From NCBI RefSeq assembly GCF_024790395.1, contig NZ_JAJISC010000002.1:1-64000 (forward strand): a stretch of 64,000 bases of DNA, read 5' to 3'. A model generated the notes under the pieces. That model was not told the origin of the DNA and ran no database searches. It saw only the letters and a program-made list of their open reading frames with translations. Both the position numbers and the translations under genes were made by a program. Shown here piece after piece: positions 25,982-41,912 of the stretch (the stretch's first letter is position 1; each line of letters opens with the position of its first letter). Source of the stretch: Halomonas dongshanensis (lineage in GTDB: Bacteria; Pseudomonadota; Gammaproteobacteria; Pseudomonadales; Halomonadaceae).

Positions 25982-28900
25982 ATGAACAGAGGTCTTCACC
26001 AGCCTGGCGAGTTTCGCGATAACTGTGGCTTTGGCCTGATCGCCCATATGGAGGGGCAGGCGAGCCACGATTTGCTGAAAACCGCCATCGAATCTCTTAC
26101 CTGCATGACGCACCGTGGCGGGATCGCTGCCGATGGCCGCACCGGCGACGGCTGTGGCCTGTTGCTGAAGATGCCTGTCCAGTTCATGCGCGAAGTCGCC
26201 AAAACGTCGCTGGGAGTTACCCTGGGCGAGCACTTTGCCGTGGGCGTGGTCTTTCTGCCCGATGACGACGCGCGTGAGCAGCACGCCCGCGAGGTCTTCG
26301 AAGGCGAGCTGAGCGCGCGCGGTCTCGACGTGCTGGGCTGGCGGGACGTGCCGACCGATCAGAGCGTGTGCGGGCCAATGGCCATCGACTGCCTGCCGCG
26401 TATTCGCCAGGTGTTCGTCGCTCCCAATGCGCCCGAGCGCTTCGATGTCGACCTGTTCATGGCGCGGCGCTATGCCGAGCAGAAGCTGCGCGACGAAGCC
26501 GACTTCTACGTCGCTTCGCTCTCGCCCAACGTGGTCTCCTATAAAGGCCTGGTGATGCCGGAAGATCTGCCGGCGTTCTACAAGGATTTGGGCGATGAGC
26601 GCCTGGAGACGGCAATCTGTGTCTTCCACCAGCGCTTCTCTACCAACACCGCGCCGCGCTGGCCGCTGGCGCAGCCTTTCCGCCTACTCGCCCATAACGG
26701 CGAAATCAATACCATCGAGGCCAACCGTAGCTGGGCCAACTCGCGCAAGGCCAACTTCATCAGCGAGCGCCTGCCAGACATCGCCGAGCTCGACGAGATC
26801 GTCAACACCGTCGGCTCCGACTCCTCGAGCATGGATAACATGCTCGAAGTGCTGCTGACCGGCGGCATGGAGCTGCATCGTGCCGTGCGCATGATGGTGC
26901 CGCCCGCCTGGCAGAACGTCGAAACGATGGATGCCGAGCTGCGTGCTTTCTACGAATACAACTCCATGCACATGGAGCCCTGGGACGGCCCGGCAGGCGT
27001 GGTCATGACCGATGGCCGCCAGGCAGTGTGCATGCTCGACCGTAACGGTCTGCGTCCGGCGCGTTGGGTCATTACCAAAAACGGTTACATCACTTTGGCC
27101 TCCGAAATCGGGACCTACGGCTACCGGCCCGAGGACGTGGTCGCCAAAGGCCGCGTTGGTCCGGGGCAGATGCTCGCCATCGATACCCAAACTGGCGAAG
27201 TGCTGCACACCCAGGACATCGACGACCGCTTGAAGTCGGCCTACCCTTACAAGCGCTGGCTGAAGCAGGAAGCCAACTACCTGGAGTCGGCACTAACCGA
27301 GCTTGCACGTTTCCAAACCATGGAAACCGATGCGCTCAACGTGCAGCAGAAGATGTTCCAGGTCAGTTTTGAGGAGCGCGACCAGGTGCTTCGCCCGCTG
27401 GCGGAAAGCGGTCAGGAAGCGGTGGGCTCGATGGGGGACGACACCCCCATGGCGGTGCTGTCGAGCCGTCCGCGCCTGTTGACCGATTTCTTCCGGCAGA
27501 AATTCGCCCAGGTCACCAACCCGCCGATCGATCCGCTGCGCGAAGCGATCGTAATGTCGTTGGAAACCTGCTGTGGCGCCGAGCTCAACGTCTTCAAGGC
27601 GACCCCCGAGCACGCCCACCGTTTGATCCTGACCACGCCCGTGCTCTCGCCGCGCAAGTTTACGGCACTCGTGTCCCAAGAGGATCCCGCCTTTGCCAGC
27701 GTTACGCTGTCGCTTGGCTACGACCCCGAGCAGCAGTCGCTCAAGCAGGCACTGGTCGCGCTGTGCCGTGAGGCCGAAGCCCAGGTGCGCAGCGGCAAGG
27801 TGATTTTGGCTCTTAGCGATGCCGAACTGCCCAAGGGGCAACTGCCGATTCAGGCGGTCCTGGCCGTGGGGGCGGTGCACACGCATCTTGGCCGCTTGGC
27901 GCTGCGTCCCAACGCCAACATCATCGTCGAGACCGGCTATGCCCGCGATGCCCACCAGATGGCGGTGCTTTTTGGCGTAGGCGCAACGGCCGTTTACCCA
28001 TGGCTTGCCTACCAGGTGATGGCCGACATGCACCGCGTGGGCGAGCTTGGCGGTAACCCGGCGGACACCCGCGAGAACTACCGTAAGGGCCTGCAGAAGG
28101 GGCTGTTCAAGATTCTCTCCAAGATGGGGATCTCCACGCTTGCCTCCTACCGCGGTTCGATGCTGTTCGAAGCCGTGGGCCTTGGCGAAGAGGTGATGGA
28201 TCTATGCTTCCCCGGAATGGCCTCTCGTATTCAAGGCACTGGCTTTGCCGAGCTGCAGCTGCAGCAGGAAGGGCTGGCCCGCGATGCCTGGATTGCGCGC
28301 AAGGGCATCTCACAGGGTGGCATGCTCAAGTACGTGCACGGCCACGAGTACCACGCCTACAACCCCGACGTGGTCAAGGCGCTGCAGGCAGCGGTACAAG
28401 AAGGCAGCTACGCCAACTGGAAAAAATTCGCTCAGTTGGTCAACGAGCGTCCGGTCGCGACCATTCGCGACCTGCTCACACTCAAGTTTGACGGCCCGTC
28501 GATCGCTCTCGACGAGGTCGAGCCGGTCGAGTCGTTGCTGCCGCGCTTCGATAGCGCTGGTATGTCCATTGGCGCGCTTTCACCCGAGGCCCACGAAGCG
28601 CTGGCCCAGGCGATGAACGAGTCGGGCGGGCGCTCCAACTCCGGTGAAGGCGGCGAAGATCCGGCGCGTTACGGCACCGTGCGCAGCTCCAAGATCAAGC
28701 AGATCGCCTCCGGCCGCTTTGGTGTGACGCCCGCCTATCTGGTCAACGCCGACGTGCTGCAGATCAAGGTCGCCCAGGGCGCCAAGCCCGGTGAGGGCGG
28801 TCAGCTGCCGGGTGGTAAGGTCAATCAGCTCATCGCTCGACTGCGCCACGCCGTGCCCGGCGTTACCCTGATCTCGCCGCCGCCGCACCACGACATCTAC

Positions 28901-30424
28901 TCGATCGAGGACTTGGCCCAGCTGATCTTCGATTTGAAACAGGTCAACCCCAGGGCTCAGGTCTCGGTCAAGCTGGTCTCCGAGCCCGGCATCGGCACCA
29001 TCGCCACGGGCGTGGCCAAGGCCTACGCCGATTTGATCACCGTTTCCGGCTACGATGGCGGTACGGCGGCAAGCCCGCTCACCTCAATCAAGCATGCCGG
29101 TTCCCCCTGGGAGTTGGGGCTGCCCGAGGTGCATCAGGCGCTGCGTATCAACGGCCTGCGCGACAAGATTCGTCTACAGACCGACGGCGGCCTGAAAACC
29201 GGGCTCGACGTCATCAAGGCCGCGATTCTCGGCGCCGAGAGCTTCGGCTTTGGCACTGCGCCGATGGTGGCGCTGGGTTGTAAATTCCTGCGTATTTGCC
29301 ACCTCAACAACTGTGCCACGGGGGTCGCGACCCAGGACGACTTCCTGCGCGGTGAGCACTTCCGTGGCACCGTCGATATGGTCAAGAACTACTTCCGCTT
29401 CATCGCCGAAGAGGTGCGCGAGCTGATGGCGCTGCTGGGCGTCCGTCAGCTGACCGACCTGATCGGCCGTACCGACCTGCTCGAAGCGATCGAAGGCCAC
29501 ACGGCATCGCAGCGCAAGCTGGATCTGACGCCGCTACTGGCCAACGATTTCGTGCCCGCAGAGGCGCCGCAGTTCTGTACCGTGAGCCGTAACGTTCCCC
29601 ACGATCCTGGCGCCAAGAACCAGGAAGTGCTGGAGGCGATCGTTGACGCCATCGAGGCCAAGAGCGGCGGCGAGTTCCACTTCACCATCACCAACTGCGA
29701 CCGCAGCGTGGGCGCCTTGGCCTCCGGCGAGATCGCCAAGCGCTACGGTGAAGAGGGCTTAAGCGAGGCACCGCTAGACGTGCGTTTTACCGGCGTGGCG
29801 GGGCAGAGCTTCGGCGTGTGGAACGCCAAGGGCTTGAACCTCTACCTCGAAGGCGACGCTAACGACTACGTGGGTAAAGGCATGAACGGCGGAAGCGTGG
29901 TCATCGTGCCGCCGAAGGTCAGCGAGTTCGAGAGCCACAAGACGGCGATCATCGGCAACACCTGCCTTTACGGCGCCACGGGCGGCACGCTCTACGCCGC
30001 AGGGACGGCGGGCGAGCGTTTCGGGGTGCGTAACTCTGGCGCTACCGCCGTGATCGAAGGCGCTGGCGACCACTGCTGTGAGTACATGACCGGGGGGCTC
30101 GTCTGCGTACTGGGCGACACAGGGGTGAACTTCGGCGCGGGCATGACCGGTGGCTTTGCCTACGTGCTGGACGAAGATCGCACCTTCGTCGACAAATACA
30201 ACCACGAACTCGTGGAGATTCATCGCGTCAACACCGAAGCCATGGAGGCCTACCGTCGGCACTTGCGCGAAATGATCGAGGCCTATGTAGCAGCGACCGG
30301 CTCGAAGCGCGGCGCGGCGATTCTCGAGGACTTCAGCGACTATGCCCGCCATTTCTGGCTGGTCAAGCCGAAGGCGGCAAGCCTTGGCAGTCTGCTGGAT
30401 CAGTCTCGGCGTCAGCCGCAGTAA
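25982..30424 (+). CDS. gltB: Glutamate synthase (NADPH) large subunit
   Basis: This 1480-residue enzyme transfers the amide of glutamine to 2-oxoglutarate. A short propeptide of 14 residues precedes the nucleophile Cys15 in [13 protein letters not shown], which would be exposed by self-processing. The N-terminal class II glutaminase spans ~15–420. It is followed by a central domain, the FMN-binding synthase domain ([35 protein letters not shown]), the 3Fe-4S cysteines in [15 protein letters not shown], and the C-terminal beta-helix with [17 protein letters not shown]. It is the main route of ammonium assimilation together with glutamine synthetase and supplies glutamate for osmoprotection. 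gltD follows after 36 bases. Confidence 0.97.
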   Translation: MNRGLHQPGEFRDNCGFGLIAHMEGQASHDLLKTAIESLTCMTHRGGIAADGRTGDGCGLLLKMPVQFMREVAKTSLGVTLGEHFAVGVVFLPDDDAREQHAREVFEGELSARGLDVLGWRDVPTDQSVCGPMAIDCLPRIRQVFVAPNAPERFDVDLFMARRYAEQKLRDEADFYVASLSPNVVSYKGLVMPEDLPAFYKDLGDERLETAICVFHQRFSTNTAPRWPLAQPFRLLAHNGEINTIEANRSWANSRKANFISERLPDIAELDEIVNTVGSDSSSMDNMLEVLLTGGMELHRAVRMMVPPAWQNVETMDAELRAFYEYNSMHMEPWDGPAGVVMTDGRQAVCMLDRNGLRPARWVITKNGYITLASEIGTYGYRPEDVVAKGRVGPGQMLAIDTQTGEVLHTQDIDDRLKSAYPYKRWLKQEANYLESALTELARFQTMETDALNVQQKMFQVSFEERDQVLRPLAESGQEAVGSMGDDTPMAVLSSRPRLLTDFFRQKFAQVTNPPIDPLREAIVMSLETCCGAELNVFKATPEHAHRLILTTPVLSPRKFTALVSQEDPAFASVTLSLGYDPEQQSLKQALVALCREAEAQVRSGKVILALSDAELPKGQLPIQAVLAVGAVHTHLGRLALRPNANIIVETGYARDAHQMAVLFGVGATAVYPWLAYQVMADMHRVGELGGNPADTRENYRKGLQKGLFKILSKMGISTLASYRGSMLFEAVGLGEEVMDLCFPGMASRIQGTGFAELQLQQEGLARDAWIARKGISQGGMLKYVHGHEYHAYNPDVVKALQAAVQEGSYANWKKFAQLVNERPVATIRDLLTLKFDGPSIALDEVEPVESLLPRFDSAGMSIGALSPEAHEALAQAMNESGGRSNSGEGGEDPARYGTVRSSKIKQIASGRFGVTPAYLVNADVLQIKVAQGAKPGEGGQLPGGKVNQLIARLRHAVPGVTLISPPPHHDIYSIEDLAQLIFDLKQVNPRAQVSVKLVSEPGIGTIATGVAKAYADLITVSGYDGGTAASPLTSIKHAGSPWELGLPEVHQALRINGLRDKIRLQTDGGLKTGLDVIKAAILGAESFGFGTAPMVALGCKFLRICHLNNCATGVATQDDFLRGEHFRGTVDMVKNYFRFIAEEVRELMALLGVRQLTDLIGRTDLLEAIEGHTASQRKLDLTPLLANDFVPAEAPQFCTVSRNVPHDPGAKNQEVLEAIVDAIEAKSGGEFHFTITNCDRSVGALASGEIAKRYGEEGLSEAPLDVRFTGVAGQSFGVWNAKGLNLYLEGDANDYVGKGMNGGSVVIVPPKVSEFESHKTAIIGNTCLYGATGGTLYAAGTAGERFGVRNSGATAVIEGAGDHCCEYMTGGLVCVLGDTGVNFGAGMTGGFAYVLDEDRTFVDKYNHELVEIHRVNTEAMEAYRRHLREMIEAYVAATGSKRGAAILEDFSDYARHFWLVKPKAASLGSLLDQSRRQPQ

Positions 30425-31879
<1,455 letters not shown>

Positions 31880-31908
31880 GTAAGCCAGTTTCAGTGCAAC
31901 GAAAACGA

Positions 31909-31946
31909 AAAGGGGCAGCGGGGGCAACACCGCTGCCCCTTTTTAT
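31909..31946 (+). terminator. Terminator after gltD
   Basis: AAAGGGGCAGCGG and CCGCTGCCCCTTT flank an 8-base loop and are followed by T residues, forming a long stable hairpin 30 bases after the gltD stop. Confidence 0.93.
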
Positions 31947-31976
31947 CTTTGCGCCTGTACGTCTCGGGCGCGGAAA

Positions 31977-32005
31977 TTGAGCCACCGTGCGTACTCTGCT
32001 ATTCT
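31977..32005 (+). promoter_or_regulatory. Predicted sigma-70 promoter of pyrG
   Basis: TTGAGC (31977–31982) and TATTCT (32000–32005) are separated by 17 bases. Transcription would start near 32012, leaving a leader of about 55 bases before pyrG. Confidence 0.55.
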
Positions 32006-32051
32006 GTCGTCCCATCCTGGCGTGGCTTTCTGCCGTGCCTTTTGACTATGA

Positions 32052-34598
<2,547 letters not shown>

Positions 34599-34635
34599 TT
34601 ACGACAAAAAACGTGATACCGTGAATCGCTAATAG

Positions 34636-35964
<1,329 letters not shown>

Positions 35965-36024
35965 TGTATTGCGCGGTCAACTGCGCTTTCAACAGCGTGT
36001 TTTGACGCTGACCGAGAGAGGGCG

Positions 36025-36064
36025 TGTAAGAGATCTCGCAAGATTTTGTAAGAGATCTCTTACA
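36025..36064. promoter_or_regulatory. GacA-type upstream activating site, one perfect box and one degenerate copy
   Basis: TGTAAGAGATCTCTTACA at 36047–36064 is a perfect palindrome that matches the TGTAAG-N6-CTTACA box bound by the response regulator GacA upstream of rsmY and rsmZ. A second copy, TGTAAGAGATCTCGCAAG (36025–36042), matches in its left half only. The perfect box is centred about 183 bases upstream of the predicted start of the GGA-rich RNA at 36238, the distance known from Pseudomonas rsm genes. Confidence 0.85.
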
Positions 36065-36155
36065 AATGCCAAGGATATTCGTTCGGATTAGCCTTGTTAG
36101 GTGAGAAATATCATCTTAATTTTTATTTAAGCTGCTGTTTCTCATTTGTTTTTTA

Positions 36156-36188
36156 AAAAGGGGTGGGCCTATACGGCTCATCCCTTTT
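36156..36188 (+). terminator. Possible weak terminator between eno and the sRNA gene
   Basis: AAAAGGGGTGGGCC and GGCTCATCCCTTTT can pair with G·U contacts around a short loop and end in a T run. It could end eno transcription, but it lies 190 bases after the stop and between the GacA box and the sRNA promoter. Confidence 0.4.
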
Positions 36189-36202
36189 GCGTAGGCGTCG
36201 AC

Positions 36203-36231
36203 TTGTCGGTTTCGGCGTTTATGCCAGAATA
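36203..36231 (+). promoter_or_regulatory. Predicted core promoter of the RsmZ-like RNA
   Basis: TTGTCG (36203–36208) and AGAATA (36226–36231) are 17 bases apart. The -10 element is poor, as expected for a promoter that needs an activator. A start near 36238 fits both the GacA box distance and the first GGA motif. Confidence 0.45.
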
Positions 36232-36237
36232 CCTACA

Positions 36238-36407
36238 GGACAAGGGGAGGCAAGGATGCTTCAGAGCAGGATGCAACGGGATGCAGGTGGGGTGCGCCGG
36301 ATGACACAGTGATGTGAGCTCTGGCAGGGACAGCACTCTAGGAGGTTGACACAGGGAGTGGTCAGAGGAAGTGCTTGGAGCGGGCGACCTACGGGTCGCC
36401 TTTTTTT
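36238..36407 (+). ncRNA. rsmZ: RsmZ/CsrB-type CsrA-sequestering small RNA
   Basis: The ~170-base transcript contains 11 GGA motifs (starting at 36238, 36246, 36254, 36269, 36279, 36299, 36328, 36341, 36355, 36367 and 36377), several in the preferred A-N-GGA context such as CAGGATG and TAGGAGG. It ends in an intrinsic terminator. Such RNAs bind several CsrA/RsmA dimers through GGA motifs in hairpin loops and so release CsrA-repressed mRNAs. A perfect GacA box lies upstream. Synteny adds support: Pseudomonas rsmZ sits beside fdxA, near mutS, cinA, recA and recX. Here fdxA follows after one gene (tcyP) and the same genes come next. No open frame occupies the region. Precise ends are predicted, not measured. 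Confidence 0.85.
36383..36407 (+). terminator. Terminator of the RsmZ-like RNA
   Basis: GGCGACC-TACG-GGTCGCC followed by seven T residues is a strong intrinsic terminator and defines the 3' end of the GGA-rich RNA. Confidence 0.92.
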
Positions 36408-36518
36408 GCGCAAATAATTACAAGCTTATAAGTAAATTACATTTTTCTCACCGGGCATAATTCCTTACCATTGCACTCAGGAATAGGTGTGAAAGCGGCT
36501 TGGCCGTTTTTGCTTCGG

Positions 36519-36545
36519 CGGCGCATCCTCGATGCGCCGCTTTTG
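36519..36545 (+). promoter_or_regulatory. Terminator-like hairpin in the tcyP leader, possible attenuator
   Basis: GCGGCGCATC-CTC-GATGCGCCGC followed by TTTTG lies only ~22 bases before the tcyP start codon. A weaker GCGGC/GCCGT pairing followed by T residues precedes it at about 36493–36510. A strong hairpin with a T run inside a leader suggests conditional termination or ribosome-site control, or the end of a short upstream transcript. Confidence 0.45.
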
Positions 36546-36566
36546 TCATTTTTGGGAGAGTCTCGA

Positions 36567-37952
36567 ATGTCTGGGTTGATTGCGGTCAACATAGCGATTT
36601 TCATCGTCGCGCTCGTGCTGCTGGCGCGCTGGCAGCGCCGCGGTGCCAGTCTATCCAAGGTCGTATTGATGGGCTTGGTCATCGGCGTGGTGCTTGGGGC
36701 GCTGCTGCAGTGGCTTTTTGAGAGCGACGTCATTGCTGGCACCATTGCCTGGGTCGATATCGTCGGCGGTGGCTACGTACAGCTGCTTAAGATGATCATC
36801 ATGCCGCTGGTGCTGGTGACGATCCTCTCTGCCGTTACCCGCCTACACGATGCCAGCTCGCTGGGTAAGATCAGCTTGGGCGTACTGGCGATGCTGATGA
36901 TCACCACGGCCATCTCGGCGATGATCGGGATCGGCATGACCCAACTCTTTGGCCTATCGGCCGATGGTCTGGTCCAAGGTGCTCGTGAGCTGGAGCGGGG
37001 CCAGGCGATCATCGAGCGCAGCGCTCAGGTGGCCGATCTCAGCGTACCGCAGTTGCTGCTGTCGTTCATTCCCGCCAATCCCTTCCAAGACCTTGCCGGT
37101 GCGCGGGCGACATCGATCATCAGCGTGGTGATCTTTGCGACCTTCCTGGGCTTGGCGGCGCTGGGTATCAAGCGCGAAAACCCTGCCATCGGCGATAAGC
37201 TGCTCGACGGCATCGAGGTGGTACAGAAGTGGATCATGCGCTTGGTGCGCATGGTGATTCGCCTGACGCCCTACGGCGTGATGGCGCTGATGGCCAAGGT
37301 GGTTTCCACCTCCAACCTCGACGACATTCTTAACCTGATCGGCTTCGTCGCTGCTTCCTACGTGGGGCTGACGCTGATTCTCATCATGCACGCGCTCTTC
37401 TTGACCGGCGTGGGCATCCATCCGCTGCGCTACTTCAAGAAAGTCTGGCCGGTACTCACCTTTGCCTTTACCTCACGTTCGAGCGCGGCAACGATCCCGC
37501 TCAACATCGAAGCCCAGGTGAGCCGCATCGGCGTGCCGCCCGCGATTGCCAACTTCGCTGCCTCCTTTGGTGCGACCATTGGTCAGAACGGCTGCGCTGG
37601 GCTTTATCCGGCAATGCTAGCGATGATGATCGCGCCGACCGTGGGTATCGATCCGCTCTCCATCGAGTTCCTCGCCACCCTCGTGCTGGTGGTCACGATG
37701 GCGTCTTTCGGTATCGCCGGGGTTGGCGGTGGGGCGACCTTTGCTGCCATCATCGTGCTCTCGACGCTCGATCTGCCGATCGCGCTCGCCGGGCTTTTGA
37801 TCTCCATCGAACCCCTGATCGACATGGGACGCACGGCGATCAACGTCAACGGCTCGATGACCGCCGGAACGGTGACCAGCCGCCTTCTCGGCCAGCACGA
37901 TGGCGCGGTGTTCGCGGCCAACGGCGACGAACTCAGCGAAAAGGCTTCTTAG
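36567..37952 (+). CDS. tcyP: L-cystine:cation symporter (TcyP/YdjN-like, DAACS family)
   Basis: The ATG after GGGAGAG gives 461 residues with about ten hydrophobic segments. The family motifs for sodium and amino-acid binding are in the C-terminal half: [15 protein letters not shown] (serine-rich reentrant loop), [21 protein letters not shown] and [16 protein letters not shown] followed by [13 protein letters not shown]. Length and these variants (NGCAGLYPA rather than the glutamate-transporter NMDGTA) fit the TcyP/YdjN cystine branch. It would import cystine for sulfur or redox needs. An earlier in-frame start is blocked in practice by the hairpin region and lacks a ribosome site. Confidence 0.85.
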   Translation: MSGLIAVNIAIFIVALVLLARWQRRGASLSKVVLMGLVIGVVLGALLQWLFESDVIAGTIAWVDIVGGGYVQLLKMIIMPLVLVTILSAVTRLHDASSLGKISLGVLAMLMITTAISAMIGIGMTQLFGLSADGLVQGARELERGQAIIERSAQVADLSVPQLLLSFIPANPFQDLAGARATSIISVVIFATFLGLAALGIKRENPAIGDKLLDGIEVVQKWIMRLVRMVIRLTPYGVMALMAKVVSTSNLDDILNLIGFVAASYVGLTLILIMHALFLTGVGIHPLRYFKKVWPVLTFAFTSRSSAATIPLNIEAQVSRIGVPPAIANFAASFGATIGQNGCAGLYPAMLAMMIAPTVGIDPLSIEFLATLVLVVTMASFGIAGVGGGATFAAIIVLSTLDLPIALAGLLISIEPLIDMGRTAINVNGSMTAGTVTSRLLGQHDGAVFAANGDELSEKAS

Positions 37953-37989
37953 CCGGTAACGCACACACACGCTGCGAGACCGCTGAAAC

Positions 37990-38020
37990 GCAAAACGCCA
38001 CCTTCGAGGTGGCGTTTTGC
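37990..38020. terminator. Bidirectional terminator between tcyP and fdxA
   Basis: GCAAAACGCCACC-TTCG-AGGTGGCGTTTTGC is a perfect hairpin with A/T tracts within the stem ends, able to stop transcription from both convergent genes. Confidence 0.88.
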
Positions 38021-38047
38021 ATGGCGGGTAGTAAGGACGGCAGCAGC

Positions 38048-38371
38048 TCAGCGCTCGAGCTTGTCAATTTTGCCGGTCTTGCCATCCCACTCCTTGGCGT
38101 CGGGCATGGCGTCCTTCTTCTCGGTGATGTTGGGCCACACTTCCGAGAGCTCGGCGTTGATCTCGACGAAGGCTTCTTGGCCTTCGGGCAGCTCGTCTTC
38201 GGAGAAGATCGCCTCGGCCGGGCACTCGGGCTCGCACAGGGCGCAGTCGATGCACTCGTCGGGGTGAATGACGAGGAAGTTGGGGCCTTCGTAGAAGCAG
38301 TCGACCGGGCAGACTTCCACGCAGTCAGTGTATTTGCATTGGATGCAGTTTTCGGTAACGACAAACGCCAT
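38048..38371 (-). CDS. fdxA: 7Fe ferredoxin FdxA
   Basis: This 107-residue electron carrier has [17 protein letters not shown] at the N-terminus (ligands of a 3Fe-4S and a 4Fe-4S cluster) and [16 protein letters not shown] for the second set. The C-terminal extension [20 protein letters not shown] is typical of the Azotobacter-type 7Fe ferredoxins encoded next to mutS in Pseudomonas. It is transcribed in the same direction as mutS, 148 bases downstream of it, probably from its own promoter. Its redox partners cannot be told from sequence. Confidence 0.96.
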   Translation of the reverse strand: MAFVVTENCIQCKYTDCVEVCPVDCFYEGPNFLVIHPDECIDCALCEPECPAEAIFSEDELPEGQEAFVEINAELSEVWPNITEKKDAMPDAKEWDGKTGKIDKLER

Positions 38372-38519
38372 CTTGCTATCCCTCTTGCAGACCGGGTCGT
38401 GGCCCGATCATGGTCAATCGTGAATGGTTATAAATCAGCGATTTTTTATAAGATAAAGTGAGGCACATTCTAGTGATGCCCTTGGCATGCGGCAAGCGTC
38501 TATCACGTCTTTGCGCGTA

Positions 38520-41120
38520 TTACAGCTGTTCGCGCCACTGATAGAGCAGCATGAGCGCCTCGCGTGGCGATAGCGCGTCGATATCGGTTTGGCTAAGCGC
38601 TTCCACCACCGGGTGCGGGGCGCTGGCGAAAAGATCCGCCTGCTGGAAGCCGCCGCTGCCGCCGAGGCTATCCTGTTCGCTGCGGTGTTGGCGGCCCAGC
38701 GGCGTTTGGGCGCCGTCGATGTCGCGTTGCTCCAGGGCCATCAAGGTTTCCCGCGCGCGGCGAATCACCGGCCCCGGCACCCCGGCGAGCTGGGCGACCT
38801 GAAGGCCGTAGCTCTGGCTTGCTGGGCCCTCTTCGATGCGGTGCATGAACACGATGCCGTCACCGTGCTCGGTAGCGGTGAGGTGAACGTTGACCACGCC
38901 GCTGGTTTGCTCGGGCAGCGCCGTCATTTCGAAGTAGTGGGTAGCGAAGAGCGTCAAAGCCTGAGTCTGAGCGAGGTGCTCGGCACTGGCCCAGGCAAGC
39001 GACAGACCATCGAAGGTGCTGGTGCCACGGCCGATCTCGTCCATCAGCACGAGGCTCTGGGCGGTGGCGTTATGCAGAATGTTGGCAGTTTCGGTCATCT
39101 CGACCATGAAGGTCGAACGCCCGCCGGCCAAATCGTCCGAGGAGCCGATGCGGGTGAAGATGCGATCCAGCGGGCCGATCTCGGCGGCATCGGCGGGAAC
39201 GAAGCTGCCGCAGTGGGCAAGCAGAGCGATCAGCGCCGTCTGACGCATATAGGTCGACTTACCGCCCATGTTCGGGCCGGTGATGATCAGCATGTGGCGG
39301 TTGTGATCGAGGGCGACGTCGTTGGGGACGAAGGGTTTGTCGCTGACCTGCTCCACTACCGGGTGGCGCCCGCCGCTCACCTGAATGCCGGTTGCCTCGT
39401 TGAGGGTCGGGCGGACCCAGTCGAGCGCCTCGGCGCGCTCGGCGAAGGCGCTGAGCACGTCGAGTTCGGCCAGCGCCCGCGAGGTGGCTTGAAGTTCGTT
39501 GAGCACGCCATTGAGCTCGCCGAGCAGGCGCTCGTAGAGCCATTTTTCGCGGCTAAGCGCGCGCGATTTGGCCGAAAGCGCCTTGTCCTCGAACTCCTTG
39601 AGCTCGGGAATGATGAAGCGCTCGGCGTTTTTCAGCGTCTGACGACGGATATAGTCGGCAGGGGCTTGCTGGGCTTGAGCACGGGGCAGCTCGATAAAGT
39701 AGCCGTGCACGCGGTTGTAGCCGACCTTGAGGTTGGCAAGGCCTGTGCGTTCGCGCTCGCGAAGCTCGAGCTGTACTAGGTAGTCACCGGCGTTTTCGGC
39801 CATGCCGCGATGCTCGTCGAGCTCGCTATCGAAGCCTTCGGCGATGACGCCGCCGTCGCGAATCACCACCGGCGGGTTATCGACGATGGCGCGGCGCAGC
39901 GTATCGGCAAGCTCGGCGTAGGGGCGCACGTGCGGGCGTAGATGATCCAAGGCGCTGCCCGTTTCGATGGCGCTGAGCTGGGCTTCGAGATCGGGGAGGG
40001 CGGCCAAGGCGTCGCGTAGACGCGCCAAATCGCGCGGGCGAGCGCTATAGAGCGCCACGCGAGCAAGAATGCGCTCGACGTCGCCCACGGCGTTGAGCGT
40101 ATCGCGAAGCCCAAGATAGGCCATCTCGACCAGCAGTAGGGCCACACCTGCCTGGCGCCCCTTGACGATCTCACGCTGGCGCAGCGGGCGGTTGAGCCAA
40201 CGCTTGAGCAAACGCGAGCCCATGGCCGTGGTGCAGGTATCCAATACGCTGGCCAGGGTATTGTCGCCGCTGCCGCCAAGGTTGGTGTCGATCTCGAGAT
40301 TACGTCGGCTGGCGGCATCGATGACCACGGCGTCATCGCGGTTCTCGACGCTCAAGGTGGTGACGTGGGGCAGGCGCGAGCGCTGAGTGTCGCGGGCATA
40401 ATCGATCAGCACACCTGCGGCGATCAAGGCACTAGTCAAGTGGGCACAGCCAAAGCCGCGTAGATCCTGCACCTCGAACTGATCGCACAGGCTGCGCGTG
40501 GCGCTCTCCAAATCGAACAGCCACTCGCCCTGGCGGCGCACGCTTCGCTGATGCGCCCACGCATCCGGCAGGGCCATGCTTTCGGGCACCAGAAGCTCCG
40601 CAGGTGCCAGGCGCGTGAGCTCGGCGAGCATCTCCGCCTCGCCAGGAACTTCGAGCACGTTGAAGCGGCCGCTGGAGAGTTCGAGCCAGGCGATGCCCCA
40701 CTGCTCCTTGCCCGGTGCCAGTGCCACCAGCACGTTGTCGCGCCGGGCGTCGAGCAAGGCCTCGTCGTGCAGCGTGCCGGGCGTGACGATACGTACCACC
40801 TGACGCTCTACCGGCCCCTTGCTCGTCGCCGGGTCGCCGATCTGCTCGCAGATCGCCACCGACTCGCCCGTGGCTACCAAGCGTGCCAGATACCCTTCGG
40901 CGCTGTGGTAGGGCACACCTGCCATGGGAATCGGTGCGCCACCGGACTGGCCGCGGCTGGTGAGGGTGATGTCGAGCAGCGCAGCAGCGCGCTTGGCATC
41001 GTCGAAGAATAGCTCGTAGAAGTCCCCCATGCGGTAGAACAGCAGTACCTCGGGGTGCTCGCGTTTGATTTTCAGGTACTGCGCCATCATGGGCGTATGA
41101 GCGGGGCTGGCCTGTGACAT
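38520..41120 (-). CDS. mutS: DNA mismatch repair protein MutS
   Basis: The ATG at 41120, preceded by AGGA, gives 866 residues; a 74-residue longer frame exists but its leader is not MutS-like. The mismatch-reading motif is in [17 protein letters not shown] near residue 35. The ATPase domain has [19 protein letters not shown] (Walker A), [20 protein letters not shown] (Walker B/signature) and [11 protein letters not shown]. The C-terminal end ([12 protein letters not shown]) is the tetramerisation region. It recognises mispairs and recruits MutL. The gene is divergent from pncC/cinA and sits in the conserved recA–cinA–mutS–fdxA order. Confidence 0.97.
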   Translation of the reverse strand: MSQASPAHTPMMAQYLKIKREHPEVLLFYRMGDFYELFFDDAKRAAALLDITLTSRGQSGGAPIPMAGVPYHSAEGYLARLVATGESVAICEQIGDPATSKGPVERQVVRIVTPGTLHDEALLDARRDNVLVALAPGKEQWGIAWLELSSGRFNVLEVPGEAEMLAELTRLAPAELLVPESMALPDAWAHQRSVRRQGEWLFDLESATRSLCDQFEVQDLRGFGCAHLTSALIAAGVLIDYARDTQRSRLPHVTTLSVENRDDAVVIDAASRRNLEIDTNLGGSGDNTLASVLDTCTTAMGSRLLKRWLNRPLRQREIVKGRQAGVALLLVEMAYLGLRDTLNAVGDVERILARVALYSARPRDLARLRDALAALPDLEAQLSAIETGSALDHLRPHVRPYAELADTLRRAIVDNPPVVIRDGGVIAEGFDSELDEHRGMAENAGDYLVQLELRERERTGLANLKVGYNRVHGYFIELPRAQAQQAPADYIRRQTLKNAERFIIPELKEFEDKALSAKSRALSREKWLYERLLGELNGVLNELQATSRALAELDVLSAFAERAEALDWVRPTLNEATGIQVSGGRHPVVEQVSDKPFVPNDVALDHNRHMLIITGPNMGGKSTYMRQTALIALLAHCGSFVPADAAEIGPLDRIFTRIGSSDDLAGGRSTFMVEMTETANILHNATAQSLVLMDEIGRGTSTFDGLSLAWASAEHLAQTQALTLFATHYFEMTALPEQTSGVVNVHLTATEHGDGIVFMHRIEEGPASQSYGLQVAQLAGVPGPVIRRARETLMALEQRDIDGAQTPLGRQHRSEQDSLGGSGGFQQADLFASAPHPVVEALSQTDIDALSPREALMLLYQWREQL

Positions 41121-41229
41121 GAGGGTCCTGATTGAGCGTGGCGCCGCCCTCGCGGGCGGCGGCATGTTCTGTGGGCAAGTGAAACGCAGTATTCTACGCT
41201 GAACTGACGATCGACATGAAGGAGCGAAC

Positions 41230-41739
41230 ATGCCCGCCAGCGTTTCCAGTCTGAAGAATCTCGATCTCACGTTGTTGGCCCAGCGCCTTGGGCGCGCCTG
41301 CCAAACGCGTGGGATCGAAATCACTACCGCCGAATCCTGCACCGGCGGTGGCGTGGCAAGTGCGGTAACGGCGGTCGCCGGTAGTTCGGCCTACTTCGCC
41401 TCGGGCTACGTGACCTATTCCAATGCTGCCAAGACGCGGCTGCTGGGTGTGGCGACGCAAACCCTCGATGATCACGGCGCAGTTAGCGAAGCTGTGGTAA
41501 AGGCGATGGTTGCGGGCGCCTGTCGCGAAAGCGGCGCGGGGCTAGGCGTGGCGGTCAGCGGTGTGGCCGGGCCAGACGGTGGCAGCGAGGAAAAGCCGGT
41601 GGGCACGGTGTGGATTGGCTGGGGTGACGCCAACACTCAGCACGCCGAGCGCTTTCACTTTCCCGGCGAGCGCCACGCGGTGCGCGAGCAGGCGGTGCGC
41701 GAGGCCTTAGTAGGACTTTTGGTACGCTTGGAAGCCTAA
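41230..41739 (+). CDS. pncC: Nicotinamide-nucleotide amidase (CinA C-terminal domain protein, PncC)
   Basis: This 169-residue protein is the stand-alone CinA C-terminal domain that hydrolyses nicotinamide mononucleotide to nicotinate mononucleotide in NAD salvage. [17 protein letters not shown] holds the active-site Ser–Cys region, followed by [37 protein letters not shown] and the terminal REALVGLL helix. GGAG lies 6 bases upstream of the ATG. In many gammaproteobacteria it directly precedes recA and is co-induced with it. Here a separate LexA box lies between the two. Confidence 0.94.
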   Translation: MPASVSSLKNLDLTLLAQRLGRACQTRGIEITTAESCTGGGVASAVTAVAGSSAYFASGYVTYSNAAKTRLLGVATQTLDDHGAVSEAVVKAMVAGACRESGAGLGVAVSGVAGPDGGSEEKPVGTVWIGWGDANTQHAERFHFPGERHAVREQAVREALVGLLVRLEA

Positions 41740-41874
41740 TGTTGGCGTGGCCAACCGAGCCTTGCGTGCATCCTAGCGGCGCTTGTTTTTAAAAACAGGC
41801 TTTAAAGACAGGCTTCAAAGAAAGCACGCCAAGGTGGAAAAGGTTTTATTTGCCAGTCGAACTTTGGCATACTA

Positions 41875-41890
41875 CTGGCTAATTATACAG
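41875..41890. promoter_or_regulatory. LexA (SOS) box upstream of recA
   Basis: CTGGCTAATTATACAG fits the CTG-N10-CAG LexA consensus and lies 23 bases before the recA start codon, in the expected promoter position. It implies DNA-damage induction of recA–recX. Confidence 0.82.
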
Positions 41891-41912
41891 CTGATTGAGA
41901 AGGTGCTCTGTC

